Assembly (NCBI GenBank): GCA_913777945.1
Contig: CAJYTY010000031.1
Span: 1 to 64,000, forward strand
From: an uncultured Acinetobacter sp.
GTDB taxonomy: Bacteria > Pseudomonadota > Gammaproteobacteria > Pseudomonadales > Moraxellaceae
Direction: 5' to 3'
DNA length: 64,000 nucleotides
Shown: positions 54,070 to 61,249 of the stretch, piece by piece
Numbering within the stretch: position 1 is the stretch's first letter
How the letters are laid out: each line of letters starts with the position of its first letter
Position numbers and translations under genes: made by a program
The notes under the pieces: model-generated
The model's input: only the letters and a program-made list of their open reading frames with translations
What the model was told of the DNA's origin: nothing
Databases searched by the model: none

Positions 54070-54813
54070 TTAACTTCTCAAAGGAATCTCATACATGTGT
54101 CGACTAGGTGGCACAATATCAATAATTGGAACAATTGCTTCAATATCTGAGATATCAAACATTAACCTGTTTTGACCATTGATACCAAGCAAATGGAGAA
54201 CCCCATTCGCTACACTTATATACTCTTTGATTGTTCGCTTACCGTCTTTAAACTGAACCTCCACAAACTCAGTAGGAATAGGTGGCGCATCTGGATCACA
54301 TACTGCATACCACCCATGTCGGATTTCTGGATACATAGATGTTCCATTTCCACGTACTGCATAGGCATTTGGTCCGGCAGTGAAAGATGGCACATAACCA
54401 TCTCCACCATCGCCTAAATAGCCCATGTCATGATAATAACCATCTTCGCCCATTTTGCTGTAAGCCTTAACAGGGACCCACCTCCCAGTCCGTTTGGTAA
54501 CTGACTTATTATTATTATCCTCATCAACGTCTGATGAAACCGCCTTAATATCAGCAGCCAATGAAGGGCTGATTTCAGCAGGATTTATCGAAAAAAATGT
54601 AGATAACTTGATGAGCGCATCTAAATTTAGAGGTGTTCTTGCATTTAGATAAGCACTAAAAGCGCCTTGCGTCGACCATCCACAAGCTTCAGAAACATCT
54701 TCCTGAGTAACTTTTTTACCCTCAGCTTTATGTGTGGAACGGAAATTATCCCAAACATTTTTTAAGCGTTCGGCGTCTTGTTGACGTTCTAGCGATAGTG
54801 GTCTTCTAGCCAT
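54070..54813 (-). CDS. Lambda CI-type S24 repressor
   Basis: A 247-residue lysogeny repressor. The N-terminal helix-turn-helix (VTQEDVSEACGWSTQGAFSAYL) binds operators; the C-terminal part is a LexA/S24 peptidase-like dimer domain with the Ser in NGTSMYPEIRHGW and the Lys in KRTIKEYI. The usual Ala-Gly/Cys-Gly cleavage pair is not obvious in the linker. It is read from PRM towards PL. ATGs at 54822 and 54813 are both possible; neither has a strong ribosome site. Confidence 0.9.
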   Translation of the reverse strand: MARRPLSLERQQDAERLKNVWDNFRSTHKAEGKKVTQEDVSEACGWSTQGAFSAYLNARTPLNLDALIKLSTFFSINPAEISPSLAADIKAVSSDVDEDNNNKSVTKRTGRWVPVKAYSKMGEDGYYHDMGYLGDGGDGYVPSFTAGPNAYAVRGNGTSMYPEIRHGWYAVCDPDAPPIPTEFVEVQFKDGKRTIKEYISVANGVLHLLGINGQNRLMFDISDIEAIVPIIDIVPPSRHMYEIPLRS

Positions 54814-54848
54814 TATGCACATTTTTTATTAAAGCCCATGATGAGTAA

Positions 54849-54877
54849 ATGATAATAACGTTGTTATTAAACATCAA
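54849..54877 (-). promoter_or_regulatory. PRM-like repressor promoter
   Basis: On the minus strand TTGATG (54877-54872) and TATCAT (54854-54849) with a 17-bp spacer. The operator at 54854-54868 fills the spacer, and that at 54877-54891 just touches the -35, the arrangement that lets lambda CI activate then repress itself. Confidence 0.65.
54854..54868. promoter_or_regulatory. Phage operator OR3-like
   Basis: AATAAC-GTT-GTTATT, a perfect dyad inside PRM. Confidence 0.75.
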
Positions 54878-54891
54878 ATAACAATGTTATT
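54877..54891. promoter_or_regulatory. Phage operator OR2-like
   Basis: AATAAC-AAT-GTTATT, a perfect dyad between PRM and PR, touching both -35 boxes. Confidence 0.75.
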
Positions 54892-54918
54892 GCAAGTATT
54901 AAATAGCAGTGTTATTAT
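54890..54918 (+). promoter_or_regulatory. PR-like rightward early promoter
   Basis: TTGCAA (54890-54895) and TATTAT (54913-54918) with a 17-bp spacer. Operators at 54877-54891 and 54902-54916 overlap its -35 and -10, the same geometry as PL. Confidence 0.75.
54902..54916. promoter_or_regulatory. Phage operator OR1-like
   Basis: AATAGC-AGT-GTTATT, a near-perfect dyad (one mismatch) overlapping the PR -10 box. Confidence 0.72.
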
Positions 54919-54931
54919 TTTAATTGTTTTC

Positions 54932-54946
54932 ACTAGCATAGTTATT
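54932..54946. promoter_or_regulatory. Extra phage operator-like site before cro
   Basis: ACTAGC-ATA-GTTATT keeps the right half-site but has two or more mismatches on the left. It lies between the PR start point and the cro ATG, where lambda has no operator. Confidence 0.45.
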
Positions 54947-54949
54947 ATT

Positions 54950-55177
54950 ATGGAAACAGTACCTTTGACATCACTTGTAGAAGAACACGGCAGAGAAGCC
55001 GTTGCGGAAATGGTTGGTTGTCATCTGACAAATATCAATCATGTCCTGAAAAACAAGAGAGAGGTTTACGCGGTAATAGATGAGGTGAAGGGAATTGACC
55101 ACTGCTATGAAGTGAAGCAGTTCCCGAATCGAAATATTTCTAAAGCCAAAAAAGCGAAAACCCCTAGCAGCAACTAG
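54950..55177 (+). CDS. cro: Cro-family repressor
   Basis: A 75-residue protein that resembles lambda Cro in size and in its ending: YAVIDEV, then YEVKQFPNRN with a basic tail (KAKKAK). A helix-turn-helix is seen at about 10-35 (LVEEHGREAVAEMVGCHLTNINHVL). Cro would bind the same operators and favour lytic growth. The frame is open to 54884, but the ATG at 54950 is the one downstream of PR. No Shine-Dalgarno is visible before it. Confidence 0.85.
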   Translation: METVPLTSLVEEHGREAVAEMVGCHLTNINHVLKNKREVYAVIDEVKGIDHCYEVKQFPNRNISKAKKAKTPSSN

Positions 55178-55187
55178 GGGTGTTCTT
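55160..55187 (+). terminator. tR1-like terminator at the end of cro
   Basis: ACCCCTAG with CTAGGGGT and a 6-nt loop, overlapping the cro stop codon and followed by GTTCTT. The T run is poor, as would suit a leaky early terminator. Confidence 0.65.
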
Positions 55188-55207
55188 ATTCACACAGGAG
55201 AAGCTGT

Positions 55208-56242
55208 ATGAACAAATCAAATTTAGCACACAAGCATGAGCCACCTCAAGGCAGATTGCTTAATTTTCCAAAACAAGAGCGTAAAGCTATGTCAGAGAAA
55301 TTCGACAAAGGCTACGTTATGTCTAGTCGGCTTTATCGAAATGAAGTTAAGCCATTTCTTGGTGATGCTGCTCGTAACGTGTATGCCGAGCTAGAGGAAT
55401 ACATCAGTGGATTCAATAAGGAATCTGACTTTGTTAGTTATTCGCAACTTCAAGGGCGAAAGATAGAGGGTCTTGAGGATCATATCCGTAAGTTGAGCAC
55501 AGCTACTGTACGTGCTGGCTTAAAACAGCTTATCGACCTGGGTGTTATTTCAGTTATTGCAACCAATCCAAAACTTGGAAACAAGTACAAATTAAATGAA
55601 ATTTCACTGGTTGAGCACTTTAGTAATAAAAGCACTTCAGAAACTAAACCACTTCAGAAACTAAAGCGCACCACTTTAGAAACTAAAGCACAGACCACTT
55701 TAGAAACTAAAGACACAATAGATATTATTTATAGATATTTAATTATAGATAATTATATTTACTCGCTTCGCTCAAACAAACCACTTGAGAATCATTTTTT
55801 TGTTTATCAGGAAAACAAGAAACAAGTTTTTCTTGAACAACAAAAACTAGAAGCTGAAGCAAAAACTCAAGCGGAAAAGGAACGCAAAGACAAAGTTCGT
55901 AAATTGGGTTTTGATGAAGTTATTAAACTTACAAAAAACACTTTTGCAAATCTTTGTGACTTAGAGCTATGGGAACAATACGTAGCTAACCGTTCACAAC
56001 AAGCTAAATCTAAGTTAACCAAAAATGCTCTCAATACGATCTACAAGGATTTTATTGAGTGGGGTTTTGAAGGTTCAAACCAATCCCTAAAGACCTCTAT
56101 CACTGGTAATTATCAGGGTCTATTCGCACCAAAACAACAATCTCAAGGTTTTGTTAAGCAAAACCAAGCATCAACTCGCATGTCTGAAATACAAGCTCTA
56201 ATCGAAAAAGAGGAGTCTGGTCATGAACAGTATGGTTTCTAA
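55208..56242 (+). CDS. O-like replication initiation protein
   Basis: A 344-residue protein in the position of lambda O. The N-terminal part has a winged-helix region (ATVRAGLKQLIDLGVISVI, KYKLNEISLVEHF), the central part is a repeated ETK segment (TSETKPLQKL, TTLETKAQTTLETK) encoded by iterons, and the C-terminal part is helical and Lys-rich. AGGAG lies 8 nt before ATG 55208. It would bind the iterons within its own gene and recruit the next protein. Confidence 0.78.
   Translation: MNKSNLAHKHEPPQGRLLNFPKQERKAMSEKFDKGYVMSSRLYRNEVKPFLGDAARNVYAELEEYISGFNKESDFVSYSQLQGRKIEGLEDHIRKLSTATVRAGLKQLIDLGVISVIATNPKLGNKYKLNEISLVEHFSNKSTSETKPLQKLKRTTLETKAQTTLETKDTIDIIYRYLIIDNYIYSLRSNKPLENHFFVYQENKKQVFLEQQKLEAEAKTQAEKERKDKVRKLGFDEVIKLTKNTFANLCDLELWEQYVANRSQQAKSKLTKNALNTIYKDFIEWGFEGSNQSLKTSITGNYQGLFAPKQQSQGFVKQNQASTRMSEIQALIEKEESGHEQYGF
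55633..55711 (+). repeat. Four 16-bp iterons of a probable phage origin
   Basis: CACTTYAGAAACTAAA occurs at 55633, 55650, 55672 and 55696, two copies with C and two with T at the variable base, no other change. They lie within the O-like gene, as in lambda. Confidence 0.85.
55712..55764. other. AT-rich segment of the probable origin
   Basis: About 50 bp made almost wholly of A and T, with only a few G or C, placed directly after the last iteron, the usual place of the duplex-unwinding element. It codes for IDIIYRYLIIDNYIYS within the O-like protein. Confidence 0.75.
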
Positions 56243-56912
56243 CGCTCAACAATCAATTCAACCAGTCAACTCTGCAAAAGTGGTTGGTATTTTCAAAGCA
56301 ATTGCACCGCGCTCTTTTGAGAAAACTTTTGAGGGCATTCCTACTGAACAAATAAATCATGCTATGAAAATTTGCCTTGATGGACTTACTCATGAGCAAG
56401 TCAATGTTGGCTTATCAATGGTGCGTGATAACGGTTTCTGCCCTGATCCGGCAATGTTCCGCAAGTGGTGCTTAGGGATTACAGGCTTTGGCACTGAGCA
56501 ACAGCGGGCAGTTGATTCATTCAAGAAAAAACATGCTGCTTTGGCAGATATCATCAAGTGGCGTGTACACAATGATTCACCTATCACCAATGCAGAAAAA
56601 GAGGCCTTTGATCGTTGCTATCAGGGATTTTTAAATCTTGATTACGCAACAAACTTTGAACGTGCATCTCACAATGTTTATGAAGCATTTAAAGAGAATT
56701 ACGTTGAAGTTGTTAATGAGTTTGTAACTAAGGGTATATGTCAAGAAATATGGGTAAAGCCAGCAGCGATACCTGTTAAGGCTGATTTTGGCGAAGACAA
56801 GCCAGTAGTTCAAACGGAAGAAGAAAAACAAAGAGCTAAGGAATATCTCGATAAGTTAAAGGCTCTTATCAAGCGACCTGCTGGCTTAAATGAGCAAGGA
56901 GGTGCGGTATGA
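56223..56912 (+). CDS. Probable P-like replication partner, 229 aa
   Basis: A 229-residue protein in the place of lambda P (helicase loader). It shows a helical N-terminal region (VGIFKAIAPRSFEKTF, INHAMKICLDGLTHEQVNVGL) and FCPDPAMFRKWCLGI, a pattern seen in phage P-type proteins that match DnaB loaders by location. It overlaps the O-like gene by 20 bases and the methyltransferase-like gene by 4. There is no P-loop, so it is not a DnaC-type ATPase. Confidence 0.65.
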   Translation: MNSMVSNAQQSIQPVNSAKVVGIFKAIAPRSFEKTFEGIPTEQINHAMKICLDGLTHEQVNVGLSMVRDNGFCPDPAMFRKWCLGITGFGTEQQRAVDSFKKKHAALADIIKWRVHNDSPITNAEKEAFDRCYQGFLNLDYATNFERASHNVYEAFKENYVEVVNEFVTKGICQEIWVKPAAIPVKADFGEDKPVVQTEEEKQRAKEYLDKLKALIKRPAGLNEQGGAV

Positions 56913-57541
56913 AAATACTCATCGCATGTGAATACTCTGGAGTTGTGAGAGAGGCATTTGCAAAGCTTGGTCATGACGCAACGTCTTGTGATTTTCTGCC
57001 GACTGAGCAACCAGGAAAGCACTATCAGGGTGATGTCCGTGATGTACTGCATCATGACTGGGACATGATGATTGCTCATCCAGAATGCACTTATCTAACA
57101 AATGCCGGTGTTTGTCATCTGCATACAGATCCTAAGCGCTGGCCAAAACTTTTCGATGCTGCTGCATTCTTTAAAGAATTGCTCAATGCAACTCACATTC
57201 CGAAGCGTGCAATTGAAAATCCAATTATGCATGGCTATGCCAAAACATTAATTGGTGGTGTCAAACAAACCCAGGTTATTCAACCGTGGATGTTTGGGCA
57301 TATGGAGCAAAAAGCTACATGTCTTTGGTTGTGTGGTTTGGACCCTTTGAAAGCAACAAACAACGTAAAAGCCGAAATGATGCGTTTACCAAAAAAACAG
57401 CGTGAACGACTTCACTATTTGCCACCTGGTCCAGAGAGATGGAAAGAAAGAAGCAGAACTTTTCAAGGCATTGCTGATGCAATGGCAGAGCAATGGGGTG
57501 GCATGGAAACTCAACAGGATTTGTTTGGAGGTGCGGCATGA
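56909..57541 (+). CDS. Short cytosine-C5 methyltransferase-like protein
   Basis: A 210-residue protein with the logic of a DNA cytosine methyltransferase: cofactor motif I-like CEYSGVVREAFAKLGH at the start, a motif IV-like HPECTYL holding the nucleophile Cys (C60), and IENP at 102-105 as motif VI. It is much shorter than usual enzymes (over 300 residues) and lacks a clear target-recognition domain. It may be a stripped-down phage enzyme, or a protein that keeps the fold only. It is joined to both neighbours by ATGA overlaps. Confidence 0.68.
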   Translation: MKILIACEYSGVVREAFAKLGHDATSCDFLPTEQPGKHYQGDVRDVLHHDWDMMIAHPECTYLTNAGVCHLHTDPKRWPKLFDAAAFFKELLNATHIPKRAIENPIMHGYAKTLIGGVKQTQVIQPWMFGHMEQKATCLWLCGLDPLKATNNVKAEMMRLPKKQRERLHYLPPGPERWKERSRTFQGIADAMAEQWGGMETQQDLFGGAA

Positions 57542-57834
57542 AAAATCAAAATCCAGCAGTGCAGGGTGTTATGGCATTCAAATACGGCTCACAAGCTTCA
57601 AGCATGAATGCATCACAGCTCAAGACAAAACAGTCTCAAAAACTTCAGCAGGAAGTTGACGAGTTTTTGGCAAATGGTGGCGAAATTAAACAGGCCGTCA
57701 ATCAAGTAGAAAAACCTAAACATGGCACATCTGATCACTACAAGAAACGTTCATGTCGCTGCGACTTGTGTGTTCGTTGGGCTATTAGAAATGGATTAAT
57801 CAAATCAAGTGATTTGAAAGGAAAAAAACAATGA
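57538..57834 (+). CDS. Phage hypothetical protein with CxC-xx-C motif, 98 aa
   Basis: A basic 98-residue protein. The middle is helical (ASQLKTKQSQKLQQEVDEFL), and the C terminus holds HGTSDHYKKRSCRCDLCVRW, a Cys/His set that could bind zinc. ATG 57538 overlaps the previous stop (ATGA). Not recognised further. Confidence 0.65.
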   Translation: MKNQNPAVQGVMAFKYGSQASSMNASQLKTKQSQKLQQEVDEFLANGGEIKQAVNQVEKPKHGTSDHYKKRSCRCDLCVRWAIRNGLIKSSDLKGKKQ

Positions 57835-58316
57835 AAAAAATCAAGAAAAAATTAACAGCAACATGGGAAATCATCTCGACGGCTGAGCTGGTTGAGTCAA
57901 TTGAAGGCAGCCTGACAGATGAACATTTCAACATGATCTATCAAGGTGAGTTTGTACCACTACTTCGTGCTGATCGAGTTGAGCGCAAACAGATCTGGAA
58001 TCTAGTAATCAAGACAACTGCTCGAGCTGATGATGGGACTGTGCATGAACATGAAATGGAATGGCAGTTTGATAAACCGATGAGTATGAAAGAAGTGCTG
58101 GACGGTGCCAAGCATATCAAAGTTGATCAGGGCGGCATTAAAACGCGCTGGAAAGGCGTCTCTCGTCACTGGCTACAAACCGTAGATGAAGACTTAAAGG
58201 GCCTTACAGCAGTAAGCGCATGGGTTACAGCGTCATGCACAGCAATGGTTTCTCAAGTAAATGGAGCGGCAGTGCTGCTTGATTGCTTGATTCAGCACAT
58301 CGAGGTGGTGGTATGA
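57831..58316 (+). CDS. Phage hypothetical protein, 161 aa
   Basis: Not recognised. Contains ATWEIISTAELVESIEGS, HEHEMEWQFDKPMSMKEVLD and a hydrophobic C-terminal helix (AVSAWVTASCTAMVSQVNGA). Both ends overlap neighbours by 4 bases. Confidence 0.65.
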   Translation: MKKIKKKLTATWEIISTAELVESIEGSLTDEHFNMIYQGEFVPLLRADRVERKQIWNLVIKTTARADDGTVHEHEMEWQFDKPMSMKEVLDGAKHIKVDQGGIKTRWKGVSRHWLQTVDEDLKGLTAVSAWVTASCTAMVSQVNGAAVLLDCLIQHIEVVV

Positions 58317-58882
58317 ACGCACACAAGTTTGTGGCAGAGCGCGGGATTGAGGAAGCGAAGCGGGTTTTAAGTCGTGCACCAAATAATGCAACTCACATCG
58401 CTGGTTCAATGTATTTAAAACTTATTGGTGCGGGTTGGTGGCAGGCATGGTTACAAGAGTGGAATCACTCGTCAAATAGCATGACTCGCGCATGGAAGGG
58501 TGAAAGTATTGAATTAATAAAAAAATGGGGTGATGTTTTTAATTTAAACGAGTTAAAGCAGGTAGTTGAGTCGCTGGACATAATTGATCGCCTTTTTGGC
58601 CTTGATCAAGCAAAGCACACAATGAAAATTGCCAAGGAAATTGGCTACTCAAGTGATTATGAGCAGATAAAGCAAGCAATCTCAGACTACGAACTCGTTG
58701 ATTCTTTTAAAAAATCAACACTTGTTGAATATCTAGATGAATGTGAGCAGATTGTTAATTCTTGGCCAAAATGGAAAAAAGAATCCATGCAAAACGCATT
58801 TGGCTTTGGCGGTAAAAACAAAAAATGCGAAGTCTTAGACATGGTCGATGTTAGCCCACGTTGTGAGGTGAAAAATGGATAA
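58313..58882 (+). CDS. Phage hypothetical protein, 189 aa
   Basis: Not recognised. It opens MNAHKFVAERGIEEAKRVL and APNNATHIAGSMYLKL and has a helical C-terminal half (VEYLDECEQIVNSWPKWKKE). The ATG at 58313 overlaps the upstream stop; the longer frame to 58283 is not needed. Confidence 0.65.
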   Translation: MNAHKFVAERGIEEAKRVLSRAPNNATHIAGSMYLKLIGAGWWQAWLQEWNHSSNSMTRAWKGESIELIKKWGDVFNLNELKQVVESLDIIDRLFGLDQAKHTMKIAKEIGYSSDYEQIKQAISDYELVDSFKKSTLVEYLDECEQIVNSWPKWKKESMQNAFGFGGKNKKCEVLDMVDVSPRCEVKNG

Positions 58883-59345
58883 GTGTAGAGAAGCGTTTGA
58901 AACATTAGAAGATTATCAAACATCAGTTAGAGTTTTTAATGAGAGAACTCGATTGGATTATGAGGATTTTATTCATAAACAGGGTCAAGAAAGGCAAAAA
59001 TTACAGCTTAGATTTACCCCATATACAACTAAAAAGGGTGGGTATGGTGTAGCAGACTTAGATCACGGTTTGCAAACTTGGCAATACCAGCAAAAGCGGA
59101 TTGATGAGTTAAGAAAAGAGAAGTCTTTGCAAGAAATGGAAGTCAATCAATTAGCTCAAGCAAATCAACAATGGAGACTTACGAACGATAAATTACAGGC
59201 GCGGGTGAATGCCTCACTGCAAGTGATTAAAGGTGCTGCCCGGTGGATTGATGAGGATGCAATAGATGATCCTGAATTTATCAAAGGTGGTGCATTAAGA
59301 GCATTGAAACGGTTAGAACAAGCACTCAAAGGCGGTGAAGTATGA
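58875..59345 (+). CDS. Phage coiled-coil hypothetical protein, 156 aa
   Basis: A helical protein with a coiled-coil stretch at about 72-110 (QKRIDELRKEKSLQEMEVNQ) and an acidic-basic end (GGALRALKRLEQALKGGEV). It is not recognised. It overlaps its neighbours by 8 and 4 bases. Confidence 0.62.
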   Translation: MDKCREAFETLEDYQTSVRVFNERTRLDYEDFIHKQGQERQKLQLRFTPYTTKKGGYGVADLDHGLQTWQYQQKRIDELRKEKSLQEMEVNQLAQANQQWRLTNDKLQARVNASLQVIKGAARWIDEDAIDDPEFIKGGALRALKRLEQALKGGEV

Positions 59346-59746
59346 GCAATTCATTCAAACAAGCGCAGCAAGTGCAGTCTAAGTATGCAGCGCGATCAAA
59401 ATTGACTGCGAAGTACAGCAAGACAGTGAGTAAAGGCGAAGCAATGCTTTGCCAGCAACTCAATGTGATGAACATCGAATTCACACAGGAGTTTCGATTC
59501 AATCCAGACCGAAGATGGAAAGCTGATTTTAGAATTGATGGATTTCCGATTCTGGTTGAGGTTGAAGGTGGTGTGCATTGCAATGGTCGTCATACGCGGG
59601 GCGAAGGGTACACGGCAGATTGTGAGAAGTATTCAGTAGCGGCAGCTATGGGTTGGTTTGTAATTCGCGGAACAACAAAACAGGTTCAATCTGGCTTAGT
59701 GCTGAAATGGATTGAAGATGCGATGAAGCGTTTAGAAGCAGCATAA
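59342..59746 (+). CDS. PD-(D/E)XK-like phage endonuclease
   Basis: A 134-residue protein with the residues of a small restriction-type nuclease fold: RRWKADFRIDG (Asp), ILVEVEGGVHCN (Glu-x-Glu) and a following RHTRGEGY/CEKY. The E/Q/K layout and the late GWFVIRGTTKQV strand resemble Vsr or DUF559-type nucleases. It may cut branched or mismatched DNA in phage recombination. The exact substrate cannot be told. The start overlaps the previous gene by 4 bases. Confidence 0.72.
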   Translation: MSNSFKQAQQVQSKYAARSKLTAKYSKTVSKGEAMLCQQLNVMNIEFTQEFRFNPDRRWKADFRIDGFPILVEVEGGVHCNGRHTRGEGYTADCEKYSVAAAMGWFVIRGTTKQVQSGLVLKWIEDAMKRLEAA

Positions 59747-59756
59747 GGGGAATGGC

Positions 59757-60311
59757 ATGAATGCAGTAGCAGTTGAGAAGTTTAAAAGTTTCGAATGGTT
59801 GACTCATGGCATTACCGCGAGTTCACCAAGTTTCGAACCCGTAGTACATGGCACAGGAGAAAAACCACTTAATTTTGAAGATCGTCTCGGTGCTATTGCA
59901 GCAATGGAGACGCAGTTAGAGAAGTCAATTACTTCGGTAATTGTCTTTGGCCAGAAATCTGAAATTGACTATCGCTATATACAGGCGCATTTAGCCGCAA
60001 TTTTAAAAACAAATGCCATGCTAGATAAAAGGAGAGAGCCTGAAAAGATTAAGATCAAAGAGCTGGCTGATTTAATAGCGCGCATGGTTATTGATTTTTC
60101 TCTAAATCCTGAGCTTGAGAATAATTTCACTAAACAAGGTCGGCTTTATTATGCAGGCATTCGAACTTGGCAGATGACACTTAAGTCATATGAATCTACA
60201 TGGCAACAGTACGAGAAGTTGATGTTTTTGTCATTAGAATCGGCAATCGACAGTGCCGCAAAGGAAATTGAAGCTTATCGTAAAAAGACATTTAAAGAAG
60301 CGAGAAAATAA
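59757..60311 (+). CDS. Phage hypothetical protein, 184 aa
   Basis: Not recognised. A helical protein (LGAIAAMETQLEKSITSVIV, IKELADLIARMVIDFSL) with a basic tail (KKTFKEARK). AGGGG precedes ATG 59757. It is the last gene before a terminator, where several lambda-like phages keep a late-gene antiterminator (Q), but no sequence sign of that activity is seen. Confidence 0.62.
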   Translation: MNAVAVEKFKSFEWLTHGITASSPSFEPVVHGTGEKPLNFEDRLGAIAAMETQLEKSITSVIVFGQKSEIDYRYIQAHLAAILKTNAMLDKRREPEKIKIKELADLIARMVIDFSLNPELENNFTKQGRLYYAGIRTWQMTLKSYESTWQQYEKLMFLSLESAIDSAAKEIEAYRKKTFKEARK

Positions 60312-60387
60312 AGCTAGTAAAATTTTACTGACTAAGGTATATTATTTCTATACTGGTCGTATTACACCGTAACGTGACCAACTTTCA

Positions 60388-60414
60388 AAAGCTCATCAAA
60401 TCGATGGGCTTTTT
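60388..60414 (+). terminator. Terminator in the rightward operon
   Basis: AAAGCTCATC with GATGGGCTTT (one G-U pair) and a 5-nt loop, then T run. It would stop early transcripts unless antiterminated. Confidence 0.8.
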
Positions 60415-60432
60415 GCGTTTCTGGAGGTTCAC

Positions 60433-60552
60433 ATGCTTCAGTTACTAAAAAGATTATTCTGCTTTCACTTTTTCACATCAAGAACTGACGACGGACACGT
60501 TGTTTTAAAGTGCAGTAAGTGCGGAAAAGAAAAAGATTGGTTTGATATGTAG
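60433..60552 (+). CDS. Tiny phage protein with CxxC, 39 aa
   Basis: A 39-residue reading frame, MLQLLKRLFCFHFF at the start and VLKCSKCGKEKDWFDM at the end, with a GGAGG ribosome site 6 nt ahead of the ATG. The CSKC pair looks like half of a zinc ribbon, and the first Cys/His residues might complete it. Too short for most gene callers. Confidence 0.6.
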   Translation: MLQLLKRLFCFHFFTSRTDDGHVVLKCSKCGKEKDWFDM

Positions 60553-60557
60553 TTATG

Positions 60558-60581
60558 CCCTGCCACTGGTGGGGTTTTTTT
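60558..60581 (+). terminator. Possible terminator after the 39-aa gene
   Basis: CCAC/GTGG with a bulged CCC/GGG extension followed by seven T residues. Confidence 0.5.
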
Positions 60582-60611
60582 CATCCATAAAAAAGTAAAT
60601 GGGGCATCAAA

Positions 60612-60812
60612 ATGCGCATGAGTAAAATGTTGGCAAGCAGCTTAGCAGTTTTAGCAAGTGGTATTGGTTTTATTTCAGCATCGGCATTGCCCGCACTTGG
60701 TGGTTCAGTATCTCCATTTGCTTTTAAGGCAAAACCAGTAAGCAACAAGCCAAACAAAGTAAGTCAGAAGAAAAAGCGTTTATATGCTCGTCGGCTCAAT
60801 AAACATAAGTGA
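60612..60812 (+). CDS. Small phage protein with hydrophobic N terminus, 66 aa
   Basis: A 66-residue protein with a hydrophobic N-terminal stretch (MLASSLAVLASGIGFISASA), possibly a signal peptide or membrane helix, and a very basic tail (KVSQKKKRLYARRLNKHK). It is not recognised. A G-rich site (GGGG) lies upstream; ATG 60612 and 60618 are both possible. Confidence 0.55.
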   Translation: MRMSKMLASSLAVLASGIGFISASALPALGGSVSPFAFKAKPVSNKPNKVSQKKKRLYARRLNKHK

Positions 60813-60819
60813 GATCGAT

Positions 60820-61023
60820 ATGGATCTAATCGAAGCAAAGAAAAATCTCGAAACGTATCGAATGAATCTCAGACGTCTCGAAAACTACGATCATCAATAC
60901 AGCACACATAAGTTTAAAACCGAATGTGAGCGCGAGATTAAAACATTACGTGAACGGATCGGGAATTTAGAAGATGCGCTCAGCAAAGCGGCTAAACGCA
61001 ATAAGAAAGTTGCCATGCGTTAG
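60820..61023 (+). CDS. Phage helical protein, 67 aa
   Basis: A 67-residue, highly charged helical protein (MDLIEAKKNLETYRMNLRRL, KTLRERIGNLEDALSK). It is not recognised. It begins 7 bp after the previous stop and overlaps the HNH gene by 50 bases in another frame. Confidence 0.55.
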   Translation: MDLIEAKKNLETYRMNLRRLENYDHQYSTHKFKTECEREIKTLRERIGNLEDALSKAAKRNKKVAMR

Positions 61024-61249
61024 GTGCGGTGGTCCTAATGCGCAGGCGGCTCATTCAAATAGCTCGAAGCATGGGAAAGGCAGAGGTATCAAAAGTTCAG
61101 ACGCTTTCACAGTTCCATTGTGTGCAAGTTGTCATGCGGCGTTTGATCAATACAGATTAGGCACAAGGCAAGAGTCAGAAGCAATGTTTGAGCAGTGGTT
61201 AGAGAAGACCGAGCGGATGCTTAATTTTAAAGATGATGAGGTGTTCTAA
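60974..61249 (+). CDS. HNH-type phage nuclease
   Basis: A 91-residue protein with a zinc-finger/HNH arrangement: CVRCGG (residue 15), AAHSNSSKHGKGRG and LCASCHAAFD. This matches small HNH/DUF968-like proteins in nin regions of lambda-like phages, which act in recombination or repair. It overlaps the previous gene by 50 bases and the next start by one base (TAATG). Confidence 0.78.
   Translation: MRSAKRLNAIRKLPCVRCGGPNAQAAHSNSSKHGKGRGIKSSDAFTVPLCASCHAAFDQYRLGTRQESEAMFEQWLEKTERMLNFKDDEVF

Noticed and set aside
55633..55711. Repeats read as a small CRISPR array
   Set aside because: Units are only 16 bp, spacers are 1 to 8 bp and uneven, and they are within a replication gene; iterons explain them.
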